Assembly: GCA_030683995.1 (NCBI GenBank)
Contig: JAUXPH010000015.1
Location: 208,416 to 272,415, forward strand
DNA length: 64,000 bases
From: Lutibacter sp.
GTDB taxonomy: Bacteria > Bacteroidota > Bacteroidia > Flavobacteriales > Flavobacteriaceae
Direction of reading: 5' to 3'
Below the pieces are notes generated by a model. That model had not been told where the DNA came from. It saw nothing but the letters and a program-made list of their open reading frames with translations, and searched no databases. Shown here piece by piece: positions 1 through 9,064 of the stretch (its first letter is position 1; every line of letters starts with the position of its first letter). The position numbers and the translations under genes were made by a program.

Positions 1-1
1 C

Positions 2-211
2 CTGCAAACTTATTTTGTAAAACAAGTAGCTGAAATTGCGGACATCAACAATCCAAAAAACGCTTATGATGACATCTCTAAAGCAGCGGCGCTGTTAACC
101 TTGAAAAAAATTAAAACGATGCTTGCCGGTGCGACTTCAGCCGATGAAACAACAAGGGCACATCGTGCCGGTCTCATTTTCATCATTGACAATGCGCTTA
201 CCATAAAATAA
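2..211 (+). CDS. C-terminal fragment of a protein truncated by the window edge (possibly a zinc-dependent metalloprotease)
   Basis: Open frame from base 2 ending TAA at 209-211: ...LQTYFVKQVAEIADINNPKNAYDDISKAAALLTLKKIKTMLAGATSADETTRAHRAGLIFIIDNALTIK*. Followed by a terminator. Family is a guess. Confidence 0.5.
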   Translation: MQTYFVKQVAEIADINNPKNAYDDISKAAALLTLKKIKTMLAGATSADETTRAHRAGLIFIIDNALTIK

Positions 212-228
212 TATTTTTGAGATTAAAT

Positions 229-270
229 AAAAATCCCATTCCGACTTTAAAAGTTTGAATGGGATTTTTT
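229..270 (+). terminator. Rho-independent terminator
   Basis: aaaaatcccatt ... aatgggatttttt stem followed by T-run, just after the stop at 211. Confidence 0.7.
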
Positions 271-365
271 GTTTATAGGTGAAATAAAATAGGCTTGTGG
301 GCGAAATTTAAAAATAAACAATTTAAAACTTTTATATGTTTTCATTGTTGTCCGATTAAATTTTA

Positions 366-443
366 ACAAACAGGTCGCCCCTATGGGGCTTTAAAAATCT
401 GATTTTTCACAATATTCTACAAACATTTCGCTCCTACGGAGCT
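366..443. repeat. Two units of the 'acaaacaggtcgctcc...ggagct' hairpin repeat
   Basis: acaaacaggtcgcccctatggggct (366-390) and acaaacatttcgctcctacggagct (419-443); same family as the array at 59065-59215. Confidence 0.7.
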
Positions 444-535
444 TTTTTAGTCCCATCGGGAATAAGATGCTTTATCTGTGATAAGTGGGCTATTTAATCA
501 AAAAATCCTAATCCCAATAGCTATCGGAACGTAAA

Positions 536-1333
536 TCAAAAAATCGTCAATTGCACTTTATAGCCTTCGCTGTTTCTGATGTTAAATGCAGTGCCATCTT
601 CAAACAACAAATATTGTCCTTTGATGCCCATCAGCTTACCCATAAAATTTGGGGTATTTTCCAAATTCAAGGTTTTAATTTTTGCAGGATATTTGATTAC
701 GGGATATTCAATGTCGGTTATTTTCCCGTTATTCGGCAAAAAATAAGGCCTGGCTTCCTCAGGAATGTATTGTTTTAATTTTTCACGTTCTTCAATTAAA
801 TTGAGTTCGGCGATTTCATTTTTCAGCATTTTTTGCCAGCTGGTTTTATCGGCCACATGGTCTTTTAGGGCCACTTCGGTAATTCCCGCCAAATAGCGGT
901 TGGGAACTTCCACAATTTCAATGGCTTTGGAAGCTCCTTGGTCTATCCACCGTGTTGGAACTTGCGTTTTTCGGGTGACGCCCACTTTTACGTTGCTGGA
1001 CAAGGCCAGATACACAATGTGCGGTTGCAGCTGCACTTTTTCTTCATAGTCCAAATCGCGATCGCTGATTCCCAAATGCGCGGTGCTTAATTCGGGTTTC
1101 ATAATCCAGTCGCCCACGTGGGCACTTTCATAAAAACATTCATAACAAAATCCCTGTCTGAAAATTTTCTTTTCTTTTCCGCAGCACAAGCATTGATAGC
1201 CTTCAAAATGAATTTCCATATTGCGTCCCAGCAGCTGGTTCAGATTCAGGAAATCATTTTCAACTTCCAAATAATAGTTCACGGGTTCATTAAACTCCGT
1301 CATCATCTTTTTTAAAACAGTGTGGTATTGCAT
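536..1333 (-). CDS. DUF2797 domain-containing protein
   Basis: 265-aa ORF with CxxC motifs (CLCCGKEKKIFRQGFCYECF) and VGVTRKTQVPTRWIDQGA, typical of DUF2797. Confidence 0.8.
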   Translation of the reverse strand: MQYHTVLKKMMTEFNEPVNYYLEVENDFLNLNQLLGRNMEIHFEGYQCLCCGKEKKIFRQGFCYECFYESAHVGDWIMKPELSTAHLGISDRDLDYEEKVQLQPHIVYLALSSNVKVGVTRKTQVPTRWIDQGASKAIEIVEVPNRYLAGITEVALKDHVADKTSWQKMLKNEIAELNLIEEREKLKQYIPEEARPYFLPNNGKITDIEYPVIKYPAKIKTLNLENTPNFMGKLMGIKGQYLLFEDGTAFNIRNSEGYKVQLTIF

Positions 1334-1378
1334 CGTAATTTTTTAGTAAATTTAAAGCCTAAAGATACTTAATAAAAC

Positions 1379-2899
1379 ATGCCATATCCAATAGTTAATT
1401 CAATAATTTCCTGGTTTTTAAAAAAACGAAAACATCAAATGGAATTATTTTTAAAATATCCCATTGATGTTCAGGAAGAATTGTTGCATAAATTGGTAGA
1501 GAAAGCCCAAGATACCGAAATCGGAAAAAAATATCAATTCTCTGAGATTACCACCTATGCCGAATTTGCCAGAAATGTCCCAATTCAGCAATATGAATCT
1601 ATTGAATACCTTGTTGAGCGCACGCGAAAAGGGGAACAGAACGTGTTTTGGCCCACACCCATCAAGTGGTTTGCAAAATCGAGCGGCACCACCAATTCAA
1701 AAAGCAAGTTTATTCCCGTGAGTGAAGAAGCTTTGGAGGATTGCCACTTTAAAGCCGGAAAAGACATGCTGTGTTTGTATTTCAACAATAACGAGAACGC
1801 CAAACTTTTTATGGGAAAAAGCCTTCGTTTGGGCGGAAGCAGTGCCGTTTATGAAGACAACAACTCCTATTTTGGCGATTTATCGGCCATTATCATAGAA
1901 AATTTGCCTTTTTGGGTCGATTATAACAGTGCGCCAAAGCAGGAAACCGCATTGATGGGCGAATGGGAAAGCAAAATGAAAGCCATTGTTGATGAAACCA
2001 TCAACGAAGACATCACCAGTTTGGTTGGCGTGCCATCATGGATGCTGGTGCTGCTAAACTATGTGCTGGAAAGAACCGGAAAAAACAATATTCTGGAAGT
2101 TTGGCCAAACCTGGAAGTCTATTTTCACGGTGGCGTAAATTTTAATCCGTACCGGGAACAATTCAAAAAATTGATCCCAAAAGAAACCTTTAAATATTAC
2201 GAAACTTACAATGCATCCGAAGGATTTTTTGCCATTCAGGATGTCAACAATTCACTGAATATGCTGCTTATGCTTGATTATGGCATTTTTTACGAGTTTA
2301 TTCCGATGGATAATTTTGAAGGTGAAAACTCCATTGCCATACCGCTTTCCGAAGTAAAACTCAACACTAATTACGCTATGGTGATTACCACCAATGGCGG
2401 CTTGTGGCGTTATTTGATAGGAGACACCGTAAAATTTATGTCATTAAATCCATTTAGAATCAGGATTACAGGCAGAACCAAACATTTTATCAATGTTTTT
2501 GGCGAAGAATTGATTATTGAAAATGCAGAAACCGCCCTAAAACAAGCCTGTTTAAAAACAAGTGCCGAAGTATGTGAATTCACCGTTGCCCCTATTTTTA
2601 TGGTTGATGATAAAAGTGGCGGACATGAGTGGCTGATTGAATTTACAGCGCCTCCTGAAAACCTGAACTATTTCACCGAATTGCTGGATAACGCACTGAA
2701 ATCCATCAATTCCGATTATGAGGCCAAACGCTATAAAAATATGACCTTGGCAATGCCTGTCATTATCTGCGGAAGAAAAGGTTTATTTTATGATTGGCTG
2801 AAACTCAAAGGAAAATTAGGCGGACAGCATAAAGTGCCCCGATTGTCAAATTCAAGAAAGCATTTGGAAGAGTTGTTAAAACTGGCAGAGGCCGTTTAA
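1379..2899 (+). CDS. GH3 auxin-responsive promoter-like acyl-adenylate family protein
   Basis: 506-aa ORF; WFAKSSGTTNSKSKFIPVSEE and YNASEGFFAIQ motifs of GH3 family. Confidence 0.85.
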   Translation: MPYPIVNSIISWFLKKRKHQMELFLKYPIDVQEELLHKLVEKAQDTEIGKKYQFSEITTYAEFARNVPIQQYESIEYLVERTRKGEQNVFWPTPIKWFAKSSGTTNSKSKFIPVSEEALEDCHFKAGKDMLCLYFNNNENAKLFMGKSLRLGGSSAVYEDNNSYFGDLSAIIIENLPFWVDYNSAPKQETALMGEWESKMKAIVDETINEDITSLVGVPSWMLVLLNYVLERTGKNNILEVWPNLEVYFHGGVNFNPYREQFKKLIPKETFKYYETYNASEGFFAIQDVNNSLNMLLMLDYGIFYEFIPMDNFEGENSIAIPLSEVKLNTNYAMVITTNGGLWRYLIGDTVKFMSLNPFRIRITGRTKHFINVFGEELIIENAETALKQACLKTSAEVCEFTVAPIFMVDDKSGGHEWLIEFTAPPENLNYFTELLDNALKSINSDYEAKRYKNMTLAMPVIICGRKGLFYDWLKLKGKLGGQHKVPRLSNSRKHLEELLKLAEAV

Positions 2900-3882
2900 A
2901 TTTTACGTTCGATCACATAATTGACCATGGTCAAAAGGGAATTTTTGTACGAAGATTCTGGATAGATTTCCAGTAATTCCAATGCTTTGGATTGATATTC
3001 TTTCATTTTTTGAGTGGCATATTCAATACCGCCCTTTTCTTTTACAAAAGCAATAATTTCTTTGACGCGTTGTTTGTCTTTGTTGTACTTTTTAACCGAT
3101 TTGATCAGCCAGTCGCGTTCCTCTTTGGCGCAGGTATTTAACACATAAATAAGCGGCAAAGTCATTTTTTGTTCTTTAATGTCGATGCCAGTAGGTTTTC
3201 CAATTTTTTCATCGGTATAATCGAATAAATCATCTTTTATCTGGAAAGCGATGCCAATGCGTTCCCCAAACAAGCGCATATTCTCAATTTCTTCTGCAGT
3301 ACTTCCCACAGAAGCCGCCCCTATTCCGCAACAGGCCGCAATTAAAGTGGCTGTTTTTTGGCGGATGATTTCGAAATAAACTTCTTCGGTAATATCGAGT
3401 CGGCGTGCTTTTTCAATCTGCAGCAATTCCCCTTCGCTCATTTCACGAACGGCCACCGAAATCAGTTTTAAGATGTCAAAATCGTTGTTGTCGATAGAGA
3501 GCAACAGGCCTTTAGACAATAAAAAATCTCCGACAAGCACTGCAATTTTGTTTTTCCATAAGGCATTTACAGAGAAAAAACCTCGGCGTTTGTTGCTTTC
3601 ATCCACTACATCGTCGTGCACCAAAGTTGCCGTATGAATCAGTTCTATCACAGAGGCGCCACGGTAGGTGCGTTCTTCAAACCTGCCGCCCGAAACCATT
3701 TTAGCCACCAAAAACACAAACATCGGGCGCATTTGCTTTCCTTTTCGCCTTACGATGTATTGGGTGATTCTGTTTAGCAATGGCACTTTTGTAGCCATAG
3801 ATTCTTTGAACTTGCTTTCAAAGAGTTCCATTTCTTCAAGAATGGGTTGTTTTATTTGTTCTATAATTTTCATGTGCAGCAC
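2896..3882 (-). CDS. Polyprenyl (octaprenyl-type) diphosphate synthase
   Basis: 328 aa; LVHDDVVDESNKRRG and IKDDLFDYTDEKIGKPTGIDIKEQK Asp-rich motifs of trans-prenyltransferases. Confidence 0.9.
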   Translation of the reverse strand: MLHMKIIEQIKQPILEEMELFESKFKESMATKVPLLNRITQYIVRRKGKQMRPMFVFLVAKMVSGGRFEERTYRGASVIELIHTATLVHDDVVDESNKRRGFFSVNALWKNKIAVLVGDFLLSKGLLLSIDNNDFDILKLISVAVREMSEGELLQIEKARRLDITEEVYFEIIRQKTATLIAACCGIGAASVGSTAEEIENMRLFGERIGIAFQIKDDLFDYTDEKIGKPTGIDIKEQKMTLPLIYVLNTCAKEERDWLIKSVKKYNKDKQRVKEIIAFVKEKGGIEYATQKMKEYQSKALELLEIYPESSYKNSLLTMVNYVIERKI

Positions 3883-3980
3883 AAAAATAACGGTTTATTT
3901 GGATCAATTTGCTGCATTGGGAATTATTTGTTAAAAAAAGGTAAAAGTTAAAAAATATAAAGTTTGAATGCTTTAAAGCT

Positions 3981-4340
3981 TGTGCCTAAAAAACTTAAAC
4001 GCAAATACCGCAAAGTTTTACGCGAAAGGCGCAAAATTAGAAAGAACTGCATGTAGTTTTCAGTATTCAGTCTCGGTTTTCAGTAAGAAAAAAGAAAAAT
4101 GTTTGTGCCTAAAAAACTTAAATGCAAAGGCCGCAAAGTTTTACGCGAAAGGCGCAAAATTAGAAAGAACTGCATGTAGTTTTCAGTATTCAGTCTCGGT
4201 TTTCAGTAAGAAAAAAGAAAAATGTTTGTACATAAAAAACTTAAATGCAAAGGCCGCAAAATTTTACGCGAAAGGCGCAAAATTAGAAAGAACTGCAAGT
4301 AGTTTTCAGTATTCAGTAACAGTTTTAGAAAAAAGGAATG
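3981..4340. repeat. Three tandem copies of a 123-bp unit
   Basis: tgtgcctaaaaaacttaaa.. begins at 3981, 4104 and 4227 (period 123); includes ccgcaaagttttacgcgaaaggcgcaaaattagaaagaactgca. Confidence 0.9.
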
Positions 4341-4478
4341 AGGAAATAAAAAAGAAAGCACGGATTACAAATCCGCGCCAACTATTTTAGATGATGTATT
4401 TGTCCTGATATCTATCGGGATTGAACTTTTAATATCTAATATTTAACTTCCGACTTCGGTCTTCAGTCTTCGGACTTT

Positions 4479-5555
4479 CTACTTTACATTATGCTGAATA
4501 TTAATCGATTCCACATGAATGGCTTTAAATATTTCTTCCACAAATTCTTTGTTAAGTCCTTTTTCTTCTGCGGCTTCGGTCATTGATGCCAAAATATCGG
4601 CCCATCGTGCGCTTTGTAAAATTGCCACATTTTCACTGTGCTTCAACCTGCCTATTTGTTCGGAAATACCCATTCTGTCTTTCAACAAATCAATCAAATT
4701 GCTGTCGAGCAAATCCAATTCTTTGCGGTACATATTCAGTTTTCTTTGAAACTCTTCTTTGCTGCTGCTTTTCAGACGAATTTTCAAATCCACCGTCATT
4801 TGCGCCAATTGTGCCGGCGTAATTTGTTGTTTGGCATCGCTCCAGGCATTGTCCGGGTCAATGTGTGTTTCAATCATAAATCCGTCGTAATTTAAATCGA
4901 GAGCCGTTTGGGAAACATCCAATAAGGTGTCTCTTCTTCCGCAGATATGTGAAGGATCAATAATCAACGGCAAATTAGGAAATTCCTTTTGCAGTTCAAT
5001 GGCCAAATGCCATTTTGGTTTGTTGCGGTAATGCAACGAATTGTAGGTAGAAAATCCGCGGTGAATAACGCCCAACTGGGAAATTCCGGCTGCCTGAAAA
5101 CGTTCTACGGCACCCAACCACAAAGGCAAATCGGGATTTACGGGATTTTTCACCAATACCGGAATGTTGACTCCTTTTAACGCGTCGGCAATTTCCTGCA
5201 CCACAAAGGGATTCACGGTGGTTCTGGCGCCAATCCATAAAATATCGATCCCGTGTTTCAATGCCAATTCAACGTGATTTGCATTCCCCACTTCGGTGGT
5301 CACCAGCATTCCGGTTTCCTCTTTCACGCGTTTCAGCCAAGGCAACCCAATTTCCCCAACGCCTTCAAATCCGCCCGGACGCGTTCTTGGTTTCCAGATA
5401 CCTGCACGGTACACATTGGCATCGGTATTTTTAAGCAAGTGCGCTGTTTTCATCACCTGATCTTCCGTTTCTGCGCTGCAAGGTCCTGCAATTACAATTG
5501 GATGCGATAAATTCATATCATCCAACCACTTTCTGTTTTCTTTCGTAATTTCCAT
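4479..5555 (-). CDS. Bifunctional 3-deoxy-7-phosphoheptulonate synthase / chorismate mutase type II
   Basis: 358 aa; IAGPCSAETEDQV, RAGIWKPRTRPGGFEGVG, IDPSHICGRRD (DAHP synthase) plus C-terminal chorismate mutase helix ELDLLDSNLIDLLKDRMGISEQIGRLK. Confidence 0.95.
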   Translation of the reverse strand: MEITKENRKWLDDMNLSHPIVIAGPCSAETEDQVMKTAHLLKNTDANVYRAGIWKPRTRPGGFEGVGEIGLPWLKRVKEETGMLVTTEVGNANHVELALKHGIDILWIGARTTVNPFVVQEIADALKGVNIPVLVKNPVNPDLPLWLGAVERFQAAGISQLGVIHRGFSTYNSLHYRNKPKWHLAIELQKEFPNLPLIIDPSHICGRRDTLLDVSQTALDLNYDGFMIETHIDPDNAWSDAKQQITPAQLAQMTVDLKIRLKSSSKEEFQRKLNMYRKELDLLDSNLIDLLKDRMGISEQIGRLKHSENVAILQSARWADILASMTEAAEEKGLNKEFVEEIFKAIHVESINIQHNVK

Positions 5556-5577
5556 GTTCTTTCCTGTTTTACTTTGA

Positions 5578-6426
5578 CTATTTAATGCCGTTTAAAATTG
5601 TTTTAATATAATTTGTATTGTTCATTGTTCTGTTTAATCCGTCTTCGTCATCGTTTTTAATCATTTCTTTAAATTCACTCAGGTTTTTGATATATTCCTC
5701 CAAAGATCTTATCACATTTTCTTTATTCTGAAGAAAAATGGGCGTCCAGGTGCTTGATGCACTTTTGGCCAAACGCACGGTTGATGCAAAACCGGTACTT
5801 GCCATATCAAAAATATACTGTTCGTTTTTTTCAATTTCCAGCACTGTTTTTCCCAACATAAATGAACTCACATGCGACAGGTGCGACACGTAGGCGATGT
5901 GCCTGTCGTGCTCAACCGGGTTCATCATTTTGATGCGCATATTCAGTTTTTTAAACAGGCTCAAGGCCTTGTCGAGCATTTGCCAGCCGCACTTTTCCGT
6001 TTCGCAAAGAATGGCCACTTTATGATCGAACAAATCGAAAATAGCCGCTTCAGGACCCGAAAATTCTGTCCCGGCTAGCGGATGTGCCGCCACAAAATTT
6101 TTGCGGTTTGGGTGGTTTTGTATTGCCTTGCAAATTTCATTTTTTACCGAGCCTACATCAAAAACCAGTGTTTCTTCCGAAACATTGTCCAGTACTTTCA
6201 AAGTCACCTCCGCAATTTTATTCACGGGCACCGCAATCACCACCACCGATGCATCGGACAATTGAGAAAAATCAATTGCTTCATCAATCAAACCAAGCGC
6301 CAGCGCTTTTTTAATATGTTCGGGATTCTGGTCAATTCCGTATACTTTATAACCTTCTCTTTTCTTTAAATCGAGCGCCAAAGAACCGCCAATCAAACCC
6401 AAACCAATTACCACTAATTTTTCCAT
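5578..6426 (-). CDS. tyrA: Prephenate dehydrogenase
   Basis: 282 aa; VIGLGLIGGSLALDLKK Rossmann motif, AHPLAGTEFSGPEAA, HDRHIAYVSHLSH. Confidence 0.93.
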   Translation of the reverse strand: MEKLVVIGLGLIGGSLALDLKKREGYKVYGIDQNPEHIKKALALGLIDEAIDFSQLSDASVVVIAVPVNKIAEVTLKVLDNVSEETLVFDVGSVKNEICKAIQNHPNRKNFVAAHPLAGTEFSGPEAAIFDLFDHKVAILCETEKCGWQMLDKALSLFKKLNMRIKMMNPVEHDRHIAYVSHLSHVSSFMLGKTVLEIEKNEQYIFDMASTGFASTVRLAKSASSTWTPIFLQNKENVIRSLEEYIKNLSEFKEMIKNDDEDGLNRTMNNTNYIKTILNGIK

Positions 6427-6429
6427 TTC

Positions 6430-7587
6430 TTAAATTTCTACGGTAGATAATCTGTTCAACACTTCCTTTAACACGGTTTCTGAAACGCACAACGAAGCGC
6501 GGATATAGCCTTCACCCTGCGAACCAAATATATTTCCCGGGGTGATAAACACATCGTTTTCATACAGTAACTTGTCGGTAAACACTGTTGCGTCTTTGCC
6601 TTCGGGCAGTTTTGCCCACACAAACAATCCGCCGTAATTTTTATTGTAGGTACAGCCTATGGCGTCAAAAATTTCCCGCACTATTTTCTGTCTTTTTTGA
6701 TAGATGTCATTTTGATTGATAAACCAGTCTTCCGATAATTTTAGGGCTTCCACTGCGCCTTTCTGAATCCCGAAAAACATTCCGGAATCCATATTGCTTT
6801 TCACTTCCAAAATTGTTTTGATCATTTCGGCATTGCCCACCACCATTCCTACGCGCCATCCGGCCATATTGAAGGTTTTGCTCAACGAATTCAGTTCAAT
6901 AGCCACTTCTTTTGCGCCTTCCGTTTCCATAATGCTGATCGGATTGTCATTCAGCACAAAAGAATACGGATTGTCGTTCACAATTAAAATATTGTGCTTT
7001 TTTCCAAAGGCAATCAGTTGTTCAAAATCTTCTTTTGAAGCCACCGCCCCGGTAGGCATATGGGGATAATTCACCCACATTATTTTCACCTTGCTTAATT
7101 CCAGCTTTTCAATTTCATCAAAATTTGGCAACCAATTTGTTTCTTGTCGCAAGGCATAAAAAACAGGTTCCGCTTCCAACAACCTGGTTACAGATTCATA
7201 CGTTGGATAGCCCGGATTTGGAATCAGCACTTGATCGCCGGCATTTAAAAAAGCCATAGAAATATGCATAATTCCTTCTTTTGATCCCATCAAAGGCAAT
7301 ATTTCATTGGCAGGATTTAGCGATACGTTGAAATTGGTCTTGTAAAAATACGCGATGCCTTCGCGCAATTCAGGAATTCCCTGGTAACTCTGATACTGAT
7401 GCGCCGTTGGCAGTTCCATCGCATTTTTTATGGCTTCAATCACCCTGGTTGGCGGATTCAAATCGGGACTTCCGATGGCCAGGTTGATAATTGGTTTTCC
7501 TGCATTCCGCAATGAGGCCACTTCCCGCAACTTTACGGAAAAGTAGTATTCTTTAACGTTCTTTAATCTGTTTGCTTTTGGTATCAT
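6430..7587 (-). CDS. Class I/II PLP-dependent aminotransferase (aromatic operon)
   Basis: 385 aa; NLAIGSPDLNPP, NPGYPTYES, SLSKTFNMAGWRVG PLP-Lys motif. Confidence 0.93.
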   Translation of the reverse strand: MIPKANRLKNVKEYYFSVKLREVASLRNAGKPIINLAIGSPDLNPPTRVIEAIKNAMELPTAHQYQSYQGIPELREGIAYFYKTNFNVSLNPANEILPLMGSKEGIMHISMAFLNAGDQVLIPNPGYPTYESVTRLLEAEPVFYALRQETNWLPNFDEIEKLELSKVKIMWVNYPHMPTGAVASKEDFEQLIAFGKKHNILIVNDNPYSFVLNDNPISIMETEGAKEVAIELNSLSKTFNMAGWRVGMVVGNAEMIKTILEVKSNMDSGMFFGIQKGAVEALKLSEDWFINQNDIYQKRQKIVREIFDAIGCTYNKNYGGLFVWAKLPEGKDATVFTDKLLYENDVFITPGNIFGSQGEGYIRASLCVSETVLKEVLNRLSTVEI

Positions 7588-8405
7588 TAACGTTTGCTTT
7601 TATTGTATTCGCCCAACACTTTTAAGGCTTCCGTTTTTTCATTCACTTCTTTGATGGCATTGAAATAATCGGCATAGCTGTCGAAAATAAAATCGGCAAA
7701 AAATGCATATTTCCAAGGCGTTTCAATTACCGGCATCGATTGTATTTTGGAAAGGTTTAAATTGTGCTTTGCCAAAATGGTCAATACTTGCGCCAAACTA
7801 CCTGTGTCATTGCTGGTGATAAATTTGATGGATGCCTTATTTGCCGAAACACTTTTTTTGCTTTCACCATTGGTCAGGATGAAAAATCGGGTTGCATTGT
7901 CTTTGATGGTCTGTATTTCCGGCGCAATGATTTCCAAATTGTAAATCTCAGCCGCCAAACTGCCTGCGATTGCCGCCACACCCATCAGTTTGTGATCCTG
8001 AATTCTTTTTGCCACCGCTGCGGTATCTTTATCTTCAATGAGTTTGATATGCGGATAATCATTAAAAAATTTATGGCATTGCAGCAAAGCCATCGGGTGT
8101 GAATACACCTCCTTGATATCGGCTATTGTTTGTCCGCCCAAGGCCATTAAATTATGGTGAATGGGCAAATAATGTTCCCCGCAAATGGTGAGTTTATGGT
8201 CGTCTATGAGCGCATAGTTTGGCAAAATAGCGCCTGCAATGGAATTTTCAATGGCCATCACAATAACCTCTGCCTTTTTGCTGAACAGCAAGCCCGGCAT
8301 TTCGCTGAACGACATACACTCGACCAAGTCGATATTTTTTCCGAAATATTCTTCGGCCACAATGTGGTGAAATGATCCTTTAATTCCTTGTATTGCTACT
8401 TTCAT
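7587..8405 (-). CDS. pheA: Prephenate dehydratase with C-terminal ACT domain
   Basis: 272 aa; IQGIKGSFHHIVAEEYF, IENSIAGAILPNYALI, DNATRFFIL, TGSLAQVLTILAKHNLNLSKIQSMPV (ACT). Confidence 0.93.
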   Translation of the reverse strand: MKVAIQGIKGSFHHIVAEEYFGKNIDLVECMSFSEMPGLLFSKKAEVIVMAIENSIAGAILPNYALIDDHKLTICGEHYLPIHHNLMALGGQTIADIKEVYSHPMALLQCHKFFNDYPHIKLIEDKDTAAVAKRIQDHKLMGVAAIAGSLAAEIYNLEIIAPEIQTIKDNATRFFILTNGESKKSVSANKASIKFITSNDTGSLAQVLTILAKHNLNLSKIQSMPVIETPWKYAFFADFIFDSYADYFNAIKEVNEKTEALKVLGEYNKSKR

Positions 8406-8580
8406 TCGGTATTCTTATCTGTTTTTTATTGGTCCTCAGGAATGCGTATTTGTTCCTTTTGTTTTTAAATCATGTTATAGTTATACGCATTTCATTCGGT
8501 ATTCTTATTTGTTTTAATTCTGTCCTCAGGAATGCGTATTTGTTGATTTTGTTTTTATATATGTTATAAGTTGTACGCAT
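8401..8580. repeat. Two tandem 90-bp repeats between attenuator and pheA
   Basis: ttcattcggtattcttat...tacgcat at 8401-8490 and again at 8491-8580; each contains aatgcgtat...tacgcatt inverted arms. Confidence 0.9.
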
Positions 8581-8597
8581 TTCATCAAATTTGTATC

Positions 8598-8629
8598 AAA
8601 AAAAAAGCCTCGAAATTTTTCGAGACCTT
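8598..8629 (-). terminator. Attenuator terminator upstream of pheA operon
   Basis: Minus strand: aaaGGTCTCGAAAaaTTTCGAGGCttttttttt; stem followed by nine Ts. Confidence 0.85.
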
Positions 8630-8661
8630 TATTATTTATTTTTGTTAAAATAACACATACG

Positions 8662-8668
8662 AAGCCTC
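8662..8668 (-). promoter_or_regulatory. Antiterminator segment overlapping leader-peptide stop codon
   Basis: Minus strand GAGGCTT at 8668-8662, identical to part of the terminator 3' arm (GAGGCTT) and able to pair with the terminator 5' arm AAGGTCTC. Confidence 0.7.
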
Positions 8669-8729
8669 ATCTCTTATTGCTAAAATAAAAGTAAAAATAA
8701 AAGCTGTTCCAAGTGTAATTTGTCATCAT
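8667..8729 (-). CDS. Phe/Tyr-rich leader peptide (MMTNYTWNSFYFYFYFSNKR)
   Basis: ATG ATG ACA AAT TAC ACT TGG AAC AGC TTT TAT TTT TAC TTT TAT TTT AGC AAT AAG AGA TGA on the minus strand; seven consecutive Phe/Tyr codons immediately upstream of a terminator and pheA. Not in the supplied ORF track (too short). Confidence 0.88.
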   Translation of the reverse strand: MMTNYTWNSFYFYFYFSNKR

Positions 8730-8746
8730 CGTTGTTTATTGAAGCG

Positions 8747-8779
8747 CAAATCTAACCATTAATTTTAAAAACACACAAT
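8747..8779 (-). promoter_or_regulatory. Bacteroidota-type promoter of the leader/pheA operon
   Basis: Minus strand ATTG (8779-8776) - 21 nt - TAGATTTG (8754-8747), close to consensus TTTG-N19-21-TAnnTTTG; predicted start a few nt before the leader ATG at 8729. Confidence 0.6.
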
Positions 8780-9064
8780 TTATTTGCCTAAAATAAATAA
8801 CAATTATTAAAATCTCAGTAAAATTAACACAAAAATGATATATTCATAAATTAAATATTGCAATACAGTCTTTTTTTGAGTTTTAAACATATATTTATTA
8901 GGAATAATTTAATAAAGGCTAAAGAAAGTCATTAGGCAAAAAGCAGCAGGTACTTCATAATTTAAACAAGCCATTGATTCAACGGCGCAACAATTACATA
9001 ATTAAACAGAAAAGACCACTTAAAAGTTAACTACCTTTGAAACAATTATTTTGAAATTTAAAAA

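Noticed and set aside
551-778. Plus-strand ORFs antisense to DUF2797 and many similar ORFs in the track (e.g. 1585..1803 -, 4519..4895 +, 12826..13293 +, 21252..21713 +, 61624..62085 +)
   Set aside because: They lie opposite well-supported conserved genes, with no recognisable domains; by-products of long reading frames on the coding strand.
3980-4390. 136-aa ORF across the 123-bp tandem repeat
   Set aside because: Open frame follows from a period divisible by three and a low stop density; no protein-like conservation or start context.
4981-5238. ORF 4996..5238 - within the DAHP synthase gene
   Set aside because: Alternative frame of a conserved gene on the same strand.
8406-8585. Mini-ORFs MKCV* and MKCVQLITYIKTKSTNTHS* as additional leader peptides
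   Set aside because: They arise from duplication of the pheA start context and show no regulatory codon enrichment; kept only as a note in the tandem-repeat finding.
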